Assembly (NCBI GenBank): GCA_001856825.1
Contig: ATMD01000004.1
Span: 383,919 to 426,567 of the forward strand
Direction: 5' to 3'
Length of the DNA: 42,649 nucleotides
From: Thermoplasmatales archaeon I-plasma
GTDB lineage: Archaea > Thermoplasmatota > Thermoplasmata > Thermoplasmatales > GCA-001856825
Under the pieces are notes generated by a model. The model worked only from the letters and a program-made list of their open reading frames with translations, did no database searches and had not been told where the DNA came from. The position numbers and the translations under genes were made by a program. This document shows positions 1 to 9,028 of this stretch, in pieces. Numbering within the stretch: the first letter of the stretch is position 1; each line of letters starts with the position of its first letter.

Positions 1-120
1 GATCTTTTTGGGAGATACTTTCCGATCAATCCACCTGTTAGAACTACGCTAGTGACAGGATTCGCTGCAGAGGGCATACTTGTAGAAATAGATGTAATTG
101 CCGTTAAGGATTCTACTTAG
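1..120 (+). CDS. RidA family protein, C-terminal 39 residues (partial)
   Basis: Reading frame 1 is open from the first base to TAG at 118-120. It reads DLFGRYFPINPPVRTTLVTG and then a hydrophobic end with LVEIDVIAVK. This matches the end of RidA/YjgF/YER057c proteins: the conserved Arg in a P-x-R-T-T context, then the last beta strand L-V-E-I-x-x-I-A. RidA hydrolyses reactive enamine/imine intermediates released by PLP enzymes; it is a cytosolic trimer. The start lies outside the window, so the full length cannot be judged. The following 270 bases (121-393) hold no gene that I can support. Confidence 0.8.
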   Translation, partial: DLFGRYFPINPPVRTTLVTGFAAEGILVEIDVIAVKDST

Positions 121-393
121 TAGATAATTGGAGGATAACCCTGCTAAAACAAATTTGATTTCTTTCATTCTTTGTGTGGAAATCCATTATATTACAGCAT
201 TTAGGTACTATCGGTTGATTGATATTTAGGCACTACCCTTTTTGCAACTTTCACTGGGACATCCAGCCTCAACCGAGTTTTTAATGAGGTTGCAACCAGA
301 GTCCAAGCACTGGCAAGCTTCCTGGGATTTCACTTTGTATGATTTCAGTGAACACCTTATTTGTAAAATAAAGTACCTCCTCCCGCACAATTG

Positions 394-1999
394 TCATTTT
401 GCTTCCTTAATCATGAAGTATGGGTTCTTCCCCCCTATCTGATTATAAACAACTTTGTTTGACGTCTCCATCAGTTCCATTACCTGCTCATCCTTGATTC
501 CAGCCATCCTGCTTCCCTCTCTATACTTTCTCTGTGTCTCTAGCAGGAATTTCGGGAAATGATAAATGTCACTTAGATATGAAGGAATCATCTTCATCAT
601 GAAGTTCATCGCATTGTCGAGAAGTTTCTTCTTGTCCTCTTCTGGTTCTACTCTATGCAGTTTCCCCCTAAGATACTTGTACAGGTAGAATGAGTAGGTG
701 GAATAAAACTGAGCTATCTGGTCTATCACTGGACCTACCCTGGTCTTCATGACAGGTGTTATTACGTCATACCTGTCCCAGTCAAGCGTAAAAATGCTTT
801 TATTCCTAATTGCGTCATCGAAAACCCTTGTGCCTGGTAACGGTGTATATATGGAAAACTGTATGGCATCAGCTCCAGATCGTGCTAGTCTCCTGGAGAA
901 TTTTATAGATGTGAAAATATCACGCATCCTTTCATACGGGGCGCCTATCATCATTCCTATGAGCACTATTATCCCGTTCCTTGAAAGTAAATTGACTGCT
1001 TCCTCAGACTGAGAGGTAAACTCTCCCTTGTGCATCTTTTTCAGTATCTCCTGACTACCTGATTCAACACCAAGGAATGAAATCTTCATTCCCGCCTTTG
1101 CCCCCAGTTCTATGAGGTCTGGATTTTTGCTTGTCACATCAGCCCTCATCTGGACAATCCACTTTGTCCTGACGTCCTCCTCAATGATAGATTTGAAAAG
1201 ATTCCTTCTGTGATTTACGTTTGGATATACGACAAATATGTCGTCCGTGAAGAATATCCAATTATATCCATAACTAAGTGCCAACCTAACCTCTTCGAGT
1301 ATCCTCGCATTAGACTTGTTTCTCCACTTATTACCCCATGTTGGGGTGACTGAACAGAAATCACATGCATACGGGCATCCTCTTGATGTCTCAATACACA
1401 TTACCTTGTCGTTCTCACCAAATACCTTGAAAGTATACCTTGATGGGTCAAGGAGCCACATTGGAGGGATCGGAAGAGTATCAAGGTCACTTATCAACGA
1501 CCTTGGCGGATTCCTAATTATCTTGTCCCTGTCTCTGTATACTATTCCGCTAATATTCTCGAAACCTCTGCCCTCGGCAACGGCCGATGCTATTTCGTAC
1601 ATGGTCTCGTCCCCCTCACCGAGAACGGAAATGTCGAATCCCGCCCTAATTATTTCTTTGGGAAGGAAAGTTGCGTGGTGACCTCCAGCCACTAAAATCG
1701 TGTCGCTTTTTTCCTCCTTAATCCTCCTGGGCAAGGTAGCCTGCGTTGTTGTGCGCAGCAGTTGCATGGAGCGTTATGCCAACTATGTCGGGATTGAACT
1801 CAAGTGTCTTCTTCACAGTCTCTTCGGTCGAGAGCCCGTCCCCTTCCATGTCTATTATCTTTACCTTTGACCCTTCGACTCTGAGAATCTCCCCTGCAAG
1901 CGTAAGCAGTCCAAGTGGTGCGGGAAGGAACCCCCATTTTGTAAGGTAGCCGCTGCCAGTTTTATTTGTGGGCCGTATCAAAACTGCCCTAATCGGCAT
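394..1999 (-). pseudogene. B12-binding-domain radical SAM protein, split by one frameshift
   Basis: Two overlapping frames make one protein of about 535 residues. The first (1999-1718, 93 aa) has the start of a cobalamin-binding Rossmann domain (MPIRAVLIRP, then FNPDIVGITLHATAAHNNA). The second (open to 394) continues it (DTILVAGGHHATFLPKEII) and then has the radical SAM core with the 4Fe-4S motif C-x3-C-x2-C in the string CPYACDFC, and the GVESGSQEIL motif. The frame changes at a run of three C on the coding strand (G at 1729-1731); dropping one C gives the smooth reading GYLARRIKEEKSD. Family members use B12 and S-adenosylmethionine for methyl transfer or cyclisation on unknown lipids or cofactors; the substrate is not readable here. 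The break may be a real mutation, a programmed shift or a sequencing error. No other defect is seen in the downstream 440 codons, which argues for a recent or artefactual event. Confidence 0.85.
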
Positions 2000-2271
2000 A
2001 ATAAATTACTCTTTTATTGATTAAATAAATTTTGTATTTCAAAGGTATAATTACGTAGGTGGATGGAGGAATATAGATGCATCACACTAATCGTTCTCTC
2101 CCAGTACAAACCCTATAGACTCATCATAAGACTAGCAGATGTTTGACAAGGGTAGAAATGAGCTAGATAACAAATTACCTAAGAATCTCATTAAGAAAGA
2201 AACCCAATGTTCTTAACGTCTGATTGCAGTATCATATAAGGCAAAAACTTTCTACTGCTTGAATGAAAAGA

Positions 2272-2344
2272 TGGGCCCGGCCGGATTCGAACCGGCGGTC
2301 TCCGCCTTGTAAGGGCGACGTCATAGCCGCTAGACCACGAGCCC
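2272..2344 (-). tRNA. tRNA-Val (anticodon UAC)
   Basis: On the minus strand the acceptor stem GGGCTCG (2344-2338) pairs with CGGGCCC (2279-2273), with discriminator A at 2272. The anticodon arm has the seven-base loop CTTACAA, giving anticodon TAC (valine). The T arm is GCCGG-TTCGAAT-CCGGC. All four arms fold and there is no intron. The 3' CCA is not encoded. Confidence 0.95.
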
Positions 2345-2394
2345 TCATTCTGAAGTTATGTGGGATAATTAATGTTAACTATCGACCTTTTCGC

Positions 2395-3720
2395 TCACAG
2401 TATTGGCAACAGGTTGTTGATCTCCCAGTCTGTGACATAAGACCTGAATTCATCCCACTCTTTCTGCTTGATATATATGAAATTGTTGTAGATGTGCTCA
2501 CCCAGAACAGACTTCATGAACTGGCTGTTCCTGAGATGATGCAGTGCCTCGCCTAGTGACTCTGGAAGAGATCCTATGCCCATTGAGTCTCTCTGTTTTT
2601 GCGTCAAGTGGAATATGTCAAGCTCCGTGGGCTCCGGACACTCCAACTTCTTCTCGATGCCATCCAGTCCCGCAGCTAGGATCGTTGCAAACTGTAAGTA
2701 CGGGTTTCCAGCAGAATCTGCAGCCCTGAATTCGAAGCGCTTCTTTATGCGGTCCCCTGCTGGAATCCTTATCAGTGCAGATCTGTTCTTTGTACCCCAG
2801 GCTATATATACCGGAGCTTCGTACCCAGGAACAAGCCTCTTGTAGGAATTTACCCAGGATGCAAAAATCGGGGAAAGTTCGACTGCATGCAATAACACTC
2901 CAGCAAGGTAATGGTATGCCATTTCTGAGAGTCCGTTCTTATCCTTCTCATCCCAGAAGTAGTTCTTGTCCTCTGACGGCGTCATAAGACTCTGATGAAC
3001 GTGCATTCCTGTCCCATTTATGCCGTAGAAGGGTTTTGGCATGAATGTCGCATATAGTCCGAATTTAGCTGCAACTGTCTTGATCGCCGTCCTCATAGTT
3101 ATGATCCTGTCAGCCATGAAGAGCGCTGGTGCATACCTGAGGTCTATCTCGTGCTGCCCGGGAGACACCTCGTGATGCGCTGCCTCAGGCATATAGCCGA
3201 GAAAATCTAGATAGTTCAGTATTTCCTTCTTGACTATTTCTCCCTTGTCAAGTGGGCCGAATGTGAAATAACCTCCAGTGTCGTGTGGAACGAATTTCCC
3301 ATCCTTCTGCTCTAGCAGGAAGAACTCAAATTCCGGACCGACAAAGAATTCCATGTTCTTCTTCTCTATTCTTTCTAGTTGTTTTTGAAGTACATAACGT
3401 GGGTCCCCCATGAAGGGCGTTCCATCCGGCTTCATTATTGAGCAGACAAACCTTGCAGCCTTTCCTCCGTCTACTGCCCAAGGGAGAATCTCGAATGAAG
3501 AATAATCCGGAAATGCCCTCATGTCGCTTTCTTCTATCGTGGCGTAACCGAGGATCGAAGATCCATCAAACAAGACACCCTCTTCCAAGATCTTCTCAAG
3601 CCTGTTCCTGGGGAGCATGACTGACTTTGGCGTCCCTCGTATGTCAGTGAATTGGAAATAGAAATATTTCAGGTCTTTCTGGTCTGAAATCTTGATAATT
3701 TCCTGCGCATCATATACCAT
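2395..3720 (-). CDS. glnA: Glutamine synthetase, type I
   Basis: This 441-residue protein makes glutamine from glutamate, ammonia and ATP, the main ammonia-assimilation step; the family forms a cytosolic dodecamer. Visible motifs in order: the N-terminal beta-grasp region with FDGSSILGY (51-59), the metal/ATP motif GPEFEFFLLE, HHEVSPGQHEIDL, the ATP-binding NGTGMHVHQSL, the glutamate/flap region KRLVPGYEAPVYIAWGTKNR, and EFRAADSAGNPYLQFA. The length fits the GSI-alpha group, and I see no tyrosine adenylylation loop, so control by adenylylation is unlikely. ATG at 3718-3720 is the only start consistent with the family N-terminus. It stands alone, just upstream (on its own strand) of tRNA-Val. 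Confidence 0.95.
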   Translation of the reverse strand: MVYDAQEIIKISDQKDLKYFYFQFTDIRGTPKSVMLPRNRLEKILEEGVLFDGSSILGYATIEESDMRAFPDYSSFEILPWAVDGGKAARFVCSIMKPDGTPFMGDPRYVLQKQLERIEKKNMEFFVGPEFEFFLLEQKDGKFVPHDTGGYFTFGPLDKGEIVKKEILNYLDFLGYMPEAAHHEVSPGQHEIDLRYAPALFMADRIITMRTAIKTVAAKFGLYATFMPKPFYGINGTGMHVHQSLMTPSEDKNYFWDEKDKNGLSEMAYHYLAGVLLHAVELSPIFASWVNSYKRLVPGYEAPVYIAWGTKNRSALIRIPAGDRIKKRFEFRAADSAGNPYLQFATILAAGLDGIEKKLECPEPTELDIFHLTQKQRDSMGIGSLPESLGEALHHLRNSQFMKSVLGEHIYNNFIYIKQKEWDEFRSYVTDWEINNLLPIL

Positions 3721-3870
3721 AAAATGCCAACGCCTTCACGATTTAAGCTTTTGCTCAATCAATGATACCTAAACCCCAAGTACAGATTTCAGAGTGCTGC
3801 AGGATGTAACATCTAAATACCCGCAATTGAACTGGTAGAACTAAACAAAGGGTAATAAACCATATTACGA

Positions 3871-4833
3871 TTGAAATTCGTGAAGGCAATAGTTATAAGA
3901 CAACCCGGAGGACTGGAAAACACCAGGATAGAAGAAGTGGAAAAGCCCAATAGTCCTGTTTTGGTAAGGGTCACACATGCGGGACTGAACCCGGTTGATA
4001 TAAATGTCATACTTGGAAGGGTTAACTACAACATAACACCTTACCCGCACATACCTGGAGCTGAATTCGTTGGAATAATAGAGAGCATCTCCTCTCCCGG
4101 ACGATTCAAGGCAGGGGACAGAGTGGTTATTTACCCCAGAATCTACGACAGAACGTGCGACAGGTGCAACGAAGGCAACGAAGAATTGTGCAGAAATGGT
4201 GGTGTCATGGGTGTAGGCTGCAACGGGGGATTCTCTGAATTCTTCGGAACTGATGAATCCCACCTCGAACTTGTCCCGGATTCACTCTCCCTGGAGGATG
4301 CCGTTTCAATTCCAGTTGGAGGGCTTACTGCATACCACGCGCTGAAGAGAGCCGGATTGAAGAAAGGTGAGAAGCTCCTTGTAGTAGGGGCATCTGGAAA
4401 CACTGGATGGTATTCTCTTACCTTGGGCAAAATCATGGGAGCAAAAGTATTCTATGCGTCACGCAAGAAATTTTCTGCAGACTCCGGATTTACTGAATGG
4501 AAGGATGAAAAGGTCGATGTCATAGTGAATTCCATTGGTTCTGAGACGTGGGAGAAATATATGGACTACCTAGATACCAACGGAAGAATAGTCACATTTG
4601 GCACACTGACAGGAAAGGATGCAAGACTCAACTTGGCTCAGCTTTATACGGGGGAGAGATCGATTATAGGTTCCACAGGCGGTACAAGGAAGGAGTTTTC
4701 AGAATTGATAAGTCTTGTTTCGGAAAATCACATAACGAGCAGGCTGTGGAAGACATTCGATCTTAATGATTACGGGAAGGCAATCGCTGAATACGGAAAC
4801 AGAGAGGGAAGAATTGTCCTCAAGATAGCGTAG
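3871..4833 (+). CDS. Zinc-type alcohol dehydrogenase / quinone oxidoreductase family protein
   Basis: A 320-residue medium-chain dehydrogenase/reductase. The GroES-like domain has AGLNPVDIN and HIPGAEFVGIIES, then KAGDRVVIYPRI. The structural-zinc lobe reads D93-R-T-C96-D-R-C99-x7-C107, so the first of the four usual cysteines is Asp; some archaeal ADHs have an acidic residue there. The Rossmann domain has LLVVGASGNTGW. The catalytic-zinc Cys is replaced by Asn (GLNPVD), as in quinone reductases, so an NAD(P)H-dependent reductase of quinones or enones is more likely than an alcohol dehydrogenase. Start: TTG at 3871 gives MKFVKAIVIRQPG; GTG at 3880 gives the family-typical MKAIVIRQPG and is at least as likely. 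The next gene is convergent, one base away. Confidence 0.82.
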   Translation: MKFVKAIVIRQPGGLENTRIEEVEKPNSPVLVRVTHAGLNPVDINVILGRVNYNITPYPHIPGAEFVGIIESISSPGRFKAGDRVVIYPRIYDRTCDRCNEGNEELCRNGGVMGVGCNGGFSEFFGTDESHLELVPDSLSLEDAVSIPVGGLTAYHALKRAGLKKGEKLLVVGASGNTGWYSLTLGKIMGAKVFYASRKKFSADSGFTEWKDEKVDVIVNSIGSETWEKYMDYLDTNGRIVTFGTLTGKDARLNLAQLYTGERSIIGSTGGTRKEFSELISLVSENHITSRLWKTFDLNDYGKAIAEYGNREGRIVLKIA

Positions 4834-4834
4834 T

Positions 4835-5440
4835 TCAGACTACCAGCTTTGCGTCGATTATTATGTAATCGTTTTCGTAAAGGAAAATTGGATTGAAATC
4901 AACTTGGGAGAATTCATTCTTCACGGAAAAATCCGAGATCTTGAGGAGCAGGTCTATCAGTAATTCCCTGTTTGCCTTCAGCCCCCTGTATCCATAGAAG
5001 AGTCTCCCAAAGCTAAGCTCAGCGAGAGCATCTTCTGCATCATACCTGTCCATCGGAACTCTTTTGAACGTCACGTCCCTTATCAACTCTGAATAGAACC
5101 CCCCTACACCGAACAACAACAGCTTTCCGAACTGCTCGTCCCTTATTAGTCCAACGATTGCCTCTATACCTTTCCTCGCCATCTCTTCTGCATATATCGT
5201 CTCATTTGGAAACTTGGAACGCATTGTTTTCAATGCGTCTTCGAAATCACCCTTTGTCCTGATATCCCCTACCACAGCACCAATCTCAGTCTTGTGGGTT
5301 ATTGCATCAGAACTGACCTTTAGTACAGCAGGGAACGCACCTCTATAATCGTCTGGACTATTAATCAAAAATCTTCTTGGCTGCTTGAAACCGAGTTTGT
5401 CTAGCCTTTCCTTGAATTCGTGTTCAGGGATGACCGTCAT
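4835..5440 (-). CDS. ADP-forming acyl-CoA synthetase, beta subunit (ATP-grasp)
   Basis: A 201-residue ATP-grasp domain, slightly shorter than the roughly 230 residues usual for the free beta subunit. Motifs: AVLKVSSDAITHKTEIGAVV (nucleotide binding, conserved His-Lys-Thr), YAEEMARKGIEAIVGL, FGVGGFYSELIRDVTFKRVP, and the C-terminal QVDFNPIFLYENDYIIIDAK. With the alpha subunit it converts acyl-CoA, ADP and phosphate to acid, CoA and ATP, a main substrate-level phosphorylation step in peptide- and sugar-fermenting archaea. Its ATG overlaps the stop of the alpha subunit by four bases, so translation is probably coupled. Which acyl-CoA is used cannot be read from the sequence. Confidence 0.85.
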   Translation of the reverse strand: MTVIPEHEFKERLDKLGFKQPRRFLINSPDDYRGAFPAVLKVSSDAITHKTEIGAVVGDIRTKGDFEDALKTMRSKFPNETIYAEEMARKGIEAIVGLIRDEQFGKLLLFGVGGFYSELIRDVTFKRVPMDRYDAEDALAELSFGRLFYGYRGLKANRELLIDLLLKISDFSVKNEFSQVDFNPIFLYENDYIIIDAKLVV

Positions 5441-6816
5441 CGTTCGAACCTCCTGAGAAATTCCCCCCGCTCATAAAGAGCGCTTAGAGCGCCTACAGCC
5501 CTATGGATTGACGGAAAAACAGGAATGCCCCTCTGTGTCATCTTCCGGAATATTTCCCTCGAGTATTGACCTCCTATCATTCCCACTACAATTGGGACAC
5601 TTGATGTTCTGTTGAACCTGTCCAAGAAATCGATAATATCCTCCGTGACGCCAAAGGTCTGGAATAAAACGAAAGCAAGAATAGAATCGAATTCGCCCGA
5701 TTTGTCTATTTCCCTTATGACGTTCTCGTACTGGATATTAGTTGCTTCTGCCGTCATGTCAATTGGGTTGAACGGCGAGCCTATCTGGGAGATCATGGAT
5801 TTTATCTTTCCAGCTAGCTGGTCTGAAGTCCGGTTAACCTTGAAACCTTGCATTTCAAGGATATCAGTCGCTATAACTCCTACGCCGCCCGCAGAAGATA
5901 CCACTGCAACCTTTCTTCCTCGCACTGGCTTGGCAGATGACAGTGCCCAAGCAAAGTCAATTAGTTCTATCTCATTACTTGCTTGAATGATGCCGTTCTG
6001 CCTGAAAATTCCCCTCAAAGAGAAACTCGTTTTTAGCAGCGACCCGGTGTGGAGCGATGTGGCCCTGTTTCCTGACTCTGTCTGTCCGCCCTTAAGTACA
6101 ACAATTCCTTTCTTCTCCGACGCTGATCTGCAAGCCTTCAGAAATTCATCTATTTCAGAAATCTTCTCAAGGTAGAGTGCAATGGATTTTGTTTGCCCAT
6201 CCCTTTCTAGAGCCCTCACCATTTCAGTTTCATCGACATCAATCTCGTTCCCTAGGGAAACGAATGATGAGAAACGAATGCCTGAATCTGTAAATTCATC
6301 CATTGCGAGTAATCCAAGGGCTCCGCTCTGGGAAACGAACCCTATTGGACCGTCAGAAGGGAATTCAGATTTATCCCCAGATGTCAGGGCCGTGTTAAGG
6401 CCAATTCTTGGGATGATCACGCCTACGCAGTTTGGCCCGATAATTCTTGTTCCAGATCTGTCAGATATTTCCCTCATTTTTTCCTCGAGTTTCTTCCCTT
6501 CTTCTCCCTGTTCCCCAAAACCCCCTGCAACCGGAATGCATATCTTGCAACCTTTCTCTGCAAGTTCACTCACAGCTTCCAACGCCTTCACCGAGGGGAG
6601 AGAAACTACGCCCAGATCTACAGGATGAGGAATCGAATCTATAGATTTATGACATCTGATTCCCTCGATTTCGTCAGCAACAGGATGGACTAAGATGATT
6701 TCTCCCTTAAAGTTCTTCTTCAGGTTTTTAAGGACAACATTGCCAACCTTTCCTTCTTCCCTGGATGCGCCTACAAGACATACTGAATTAACATTGAAAA
6801 GCTCGTCTAGGTTCAT
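5437..6816 (-). CDS. ADP-forming acyl-CoA synthetase, alpha subunit
   Basis: A 459-residue protein with the usual three domains: CoA-binding Rossmann domain (SVCLVGASREEGKVGNVV, IIGPNCVGVI), succinyl-CoA-ligase-like domain (GFVSQSGALGLLAMDE), and a ligase domain. The phosphorylated histidine of the family corresponds to H256 in the string NRATSLHTGSLL. The partner ATP-grasp subunit is the next gene, as in Pyrococcus, where alpha and beta are separate; in many other archaea they are fused. It overlaps both neighbours by four bases (start within the end of the upstream DUF5611-like gene, stop within the start of beta), making a three-gene operon. Confidence 0.9.
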   Translation of the reverse strand: MNLDELFNVNSVCLVGASREEGKVGNVVLKNLKKNFKGEIILVHPVADEIEGIRCHKSIDSIPHPVDLGVVSLPSVKALEAVSELAEKGCKICIPVAGGFGEQGEEGKKLEEKMREISDRSGTRIIGPNCVGVIIPRIGLNTALTSGDKSEFPSDGPIGFVSQSGALGLLAMDEFTDSGIRFSSFVSLGNEIDVDETEMVRALERDGQTKSIALYLEKISEIDEFLKACRSASEKKGIVVLKGGQTESGNRATSLHTGSLLKTSFSLRGIFRQNGIIQASNEIELIDFAWALSSAKPVRGRKVAVVSSAGGVGVIATDILEMQGFKVNRTSDQLAGKIKSMISQIGSPFNPIDMTAEATNIQYENVIREIDKSGEFDSILAFVLFQTFGVTEDIIDFLDRFNRTSSVPIVVGMIGGQYSREIFRKMTQRGIPVFPSIHRAVGALSALYERGEFLRRFER

Positions 6817-7148
6817 ATCTTCGACATCAACTTCTTTCTCTCTTTTGCGGTATATCCGGTGACTTCCTCAAGGAACTGGTTGTACAATTTAACTATTTTT
6901 TCTTGGTCTGATCCAGGCGAAGTCCTTGTTTCAACGGAAATTTCCTTCTTGCCGGAGACCGTCGCAATAACACTAAGGGATTCGGAGTATGAAGATACGA
7001 ACTGATTTCCACTCTTGGTCACGTTACCAAATATGTCCTTCATTTTGGATTCTAGGATATTTTCTGAGACTTCATTTTTACAGCGGTATTTTCGCATCTT
7101 CCTTGAATATCTTGCAATATTAAATTGTAATGCATTTCCTTCCCTCAT
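6813..7148 (-). CDS. Small conserved archaeal protein, DUF5611-like
   Basis: A 111-residue soluble protein, basic at its N-terminus (ARYSRKMRKYRCK), ending in YNQFLEEVTGYTAKERKKLM. That ending is what I remember from archaeal DUF5611 proteins, which have no known function; the assignment is from memory and not from a search. No membrane segment or metal motif is seen. It is the first gene of the operon with the acyl-CoA synthetase subunits (four-base overlap), which suggests co-expression but does not define its role. The start could be later than 7148; ATG at 7148 is the outermost. Confidence 0.6.
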   Translation of the reverse strand: MREGNALQFNIARYSRKMRKYRCKNEVSENILESKMKDIFGNVTKSGNQFVSSYSESLSVIATVSGKKEISVETRTSPGSDQEKIVKLYNQFLEEVTGYTAKERKKLMSKI

Positions 7149-7315
7149 CCATATATACCATTAACAATCTAGATTCCAATCGTTAGATTTTTGAGTTACC
7201 GTGACTATGTACGGATTTCCGTGTAGGGATTTTAGTCAAATTTGCTGTTGGAATTCTCTTTCTAGGAACTCATTCGCCTCAACAGTGTATCGCAAACCTT
7301 AAAGAACCTTACTTT

Positions 7316-7356
7316 ATAAGATTTATATAGAAGAACGAATTACCGTTTTAGGGTGA
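7316..7356 (+). promoter_or_regulatory. Promoter and ribosome binding site of the thermosome operon
   Basis: An AT-rich box, TTTATATA at about 7322-7328, lies in a region that begins CTTTATAAG at 7312. It sits about 25 bases before an expected start near 7350. A GGGTGA site (7351-7356) lies seven bases before the ATG at 7364, so this gene has a short leader, unlike the leaderless genes elsewhere in the window. Confidence 0.55.
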
Positions 7357-7363
7357 AAATTAG

Positions 7364-9016
7364 ATGTTATCAGGACAAATCCCTATCTTAGTTCTTAAGG
7401 AAGGTTCGACTAGGGAATCCGGGAAAGATGCTCAAAGAAATAATATTGAGGCCGCAAAGGCTATTGCTGATACAGTAAAGTCAGCGCTAGGTCCAAAAGG
7501 AATGGACAAGATGTTGGTTGATTCTCTGGGAGACATCACGATATCCAATGATGGGGCGACCATCATGAAACAGATGGATGTTGACCATCCCATTGCTAAG
7601 ATGATTATAGAGATAGCAAAGGGTCAAGATCAAGAAGTGGGAGACGGAACTACATCAGCTGTTGTCATAGCTGGAGAACTACTGAAGCAGGCTGAACTCC
7701 TGCTGGACCAGAATGTCCATCCTACAGTAATTGCAAACGGATACAAGTTAGCCTCAAACAAGGCCGCAGAGATACTTGCAGGAATATCTGAGAAAAAAAT
7801 TAGTGATGAAGTACTAAAGAATGTCGCATTGACTGCAATGACGGGTAAGAACGTTGGGGGAGTCACAGATTTCCTTGCAAAAATAGCAATGAAAGCTGTT
7901 AAGAGCATAGTCGAGGAAAGGGACGGGAAGAAAATCGTAGATGTTGACAACATCCTGGTACAGAAGAAATTCGGTGGTGGGATCACCGATTCTGAACTAA
8001 TTGAGGGAGTTGTAATAGATAAGGAAAAGGTCCACCCGAGAATGCCGAGTGAAGTAAAAAATTCAAAGATAGCCCTTATAGATTCTGGCCTTGAAATCAA
8101 GAAGACGGAAATAGACGCTAAAGTCCAGATCACGGACCCAAGCAAGATTCAGGCGTTCCTCGATCAGGAGGAAGAGACTCTGAAATCGATGGTTGAGAAG
8201 GTTAAGAAATCGGGCGCGAACGTTCTAATGAGTCAGAAGGGCATTGATGATCTAGCACAGCACTTCCTTGCAAAAGAGGGAATTTATGCAGTCAGAAGGG
8301 TCAAGAAGAGCGACATGGAAAAGATAGCAAAGGCTACCGGAGCAAAGATAATAACAAACCTTGACGACCTGACATCAAAGGATCTAGGTAATGCAGAAAA
8401 GACGGAGGAAAGGAAGATTGGTGACGACAGGCTCACATTCATAACAGGGTGCAAGTATCCAAAGGCCGTGTCCATACTGATAAGGGGCGGGACACAGCAT
8501 ACTATTGACGAAGTGGAAAGGGCACTGCACGATGCACTAAAAGTAGTCGGAGTAGCAATTGAAGACCAGTCCTTCGTTACAGGCGGAGGTGCGATAGAGG
8601 CAGAACTGGCATATCAGCTGAAAAAATATGCTCCAACAGTTGGTGGTAGGGAGCAACTTGCGATAGAGACGTTTGCGAATGCACTGGAGATAATTCCCAG
8701 AACTTTGGCAGAAAATGCAGGAATGGACCCAATAGATTCACTTCTGAAACTTCGGTCTGAGCATCAGACAGGAAACAAGAATGCTGGCATTGACACAGCT
8801 GAAGGAACAGTGAGCGATCTATTCAAGAAGAACGTGGTAGAACCTGTCAGGGTGAAATCACACGCAATTGAAAGCGCTACTGAAGTGGCTACTATGATAC
8901 TTAGGATTGACGATGTGATATCCTCCAAGAAGTCAAGCGGCGGAGGAGGACAGCCCGGAGGAATGCCACAAGGAATGGGCGGCCCAGAGGGTATGGGCGG
9001 AATGCCCCCTATGTAA
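7364..9016 (+). CDS. thsA: Thermosome subunit (group II chaperonin)
   Basis: A 550-residue group II chaperonin subunit that folds proteins in a cytosolic double ring with a built-in lid. Equatorial domain motifs: ALGPKGMDKMLVD, ISNDGATIMKQMDVDHP, the nucleotide motif GDGTTSAVV, and near the end GGGAIEAELA with GMDPIDSLLKLRS. The apical domain and helical protrusion are intact. The C-terminus is a Gly/Met-rich tail (residues about 525-550), typical of the family, where it points into the cavity. It leads a co-directional run (trxB starts 12 bases after its stop) with other folding genes. The symbol is approximate: alpha versus beta type cannot be decided without an alignment. Confidence 0.93.
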   Translation: MLSGQIPILVLKEGSTRESGKDAQRNNIEAAKAIADTVKSALGPKGMDKMLVDSLGDITISNDGATIMKQMDVDHPIAKMIIEIAKGQDQEVGDGTTSAVVIAGELLKQAELLLDQNVHPTVIANGYKLASNKAAEILAGISEKKISDEVLKNVALTAMTGKNVGGVTDFLAKIAMKAVKSIVEERDGKKIVDVDNILVQKKFGGGITDSELIEGVVIDKEKVHPRMPSEVKNSKIALIDSGLEIKKTEIDAKVQITDPSKIQAFLDQEEETLKSMVEKVKKSGANVLMSQKGIDDLAQHFLAKEGIYAVRRVKKSDMEKIAKATGAKIITNLDDLTSKDLGNAEKTEERKIGDDRLTFITGCKYPKAVSILIRGGTQHTIDEVERALHDALKVVGVAIEDQSFVTGGGAIEAELAYQLKKYAPTVGGREQLAIETFANALEIIPRTLAENAGMDPIDSLLKLRSEHQTGNKNAGIDTAEGTVSDLFKKNVVEPVRVKSHAIESATEVATMILRIDDVISSKKSSGGGGQPGGMPQGMGGPEGMGGMPPM

Positions 9017-9028
9017 AGGGGGATTCCT

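Noticed and set aside
5612-6644. Several plus-strand frames of 60-150 residues opposite the acyl-CoA synthetase alpha gene
   Set aside because: Ser/Pro/Ile-rich antisense shadows of a well-supported gene.
8936-9013. Tandem Gly/Met-rich repeat at the thermosome end
   Set aside because: This is the normal GGM-type tail of chaperonins, not a mobile or regulatory repeat.
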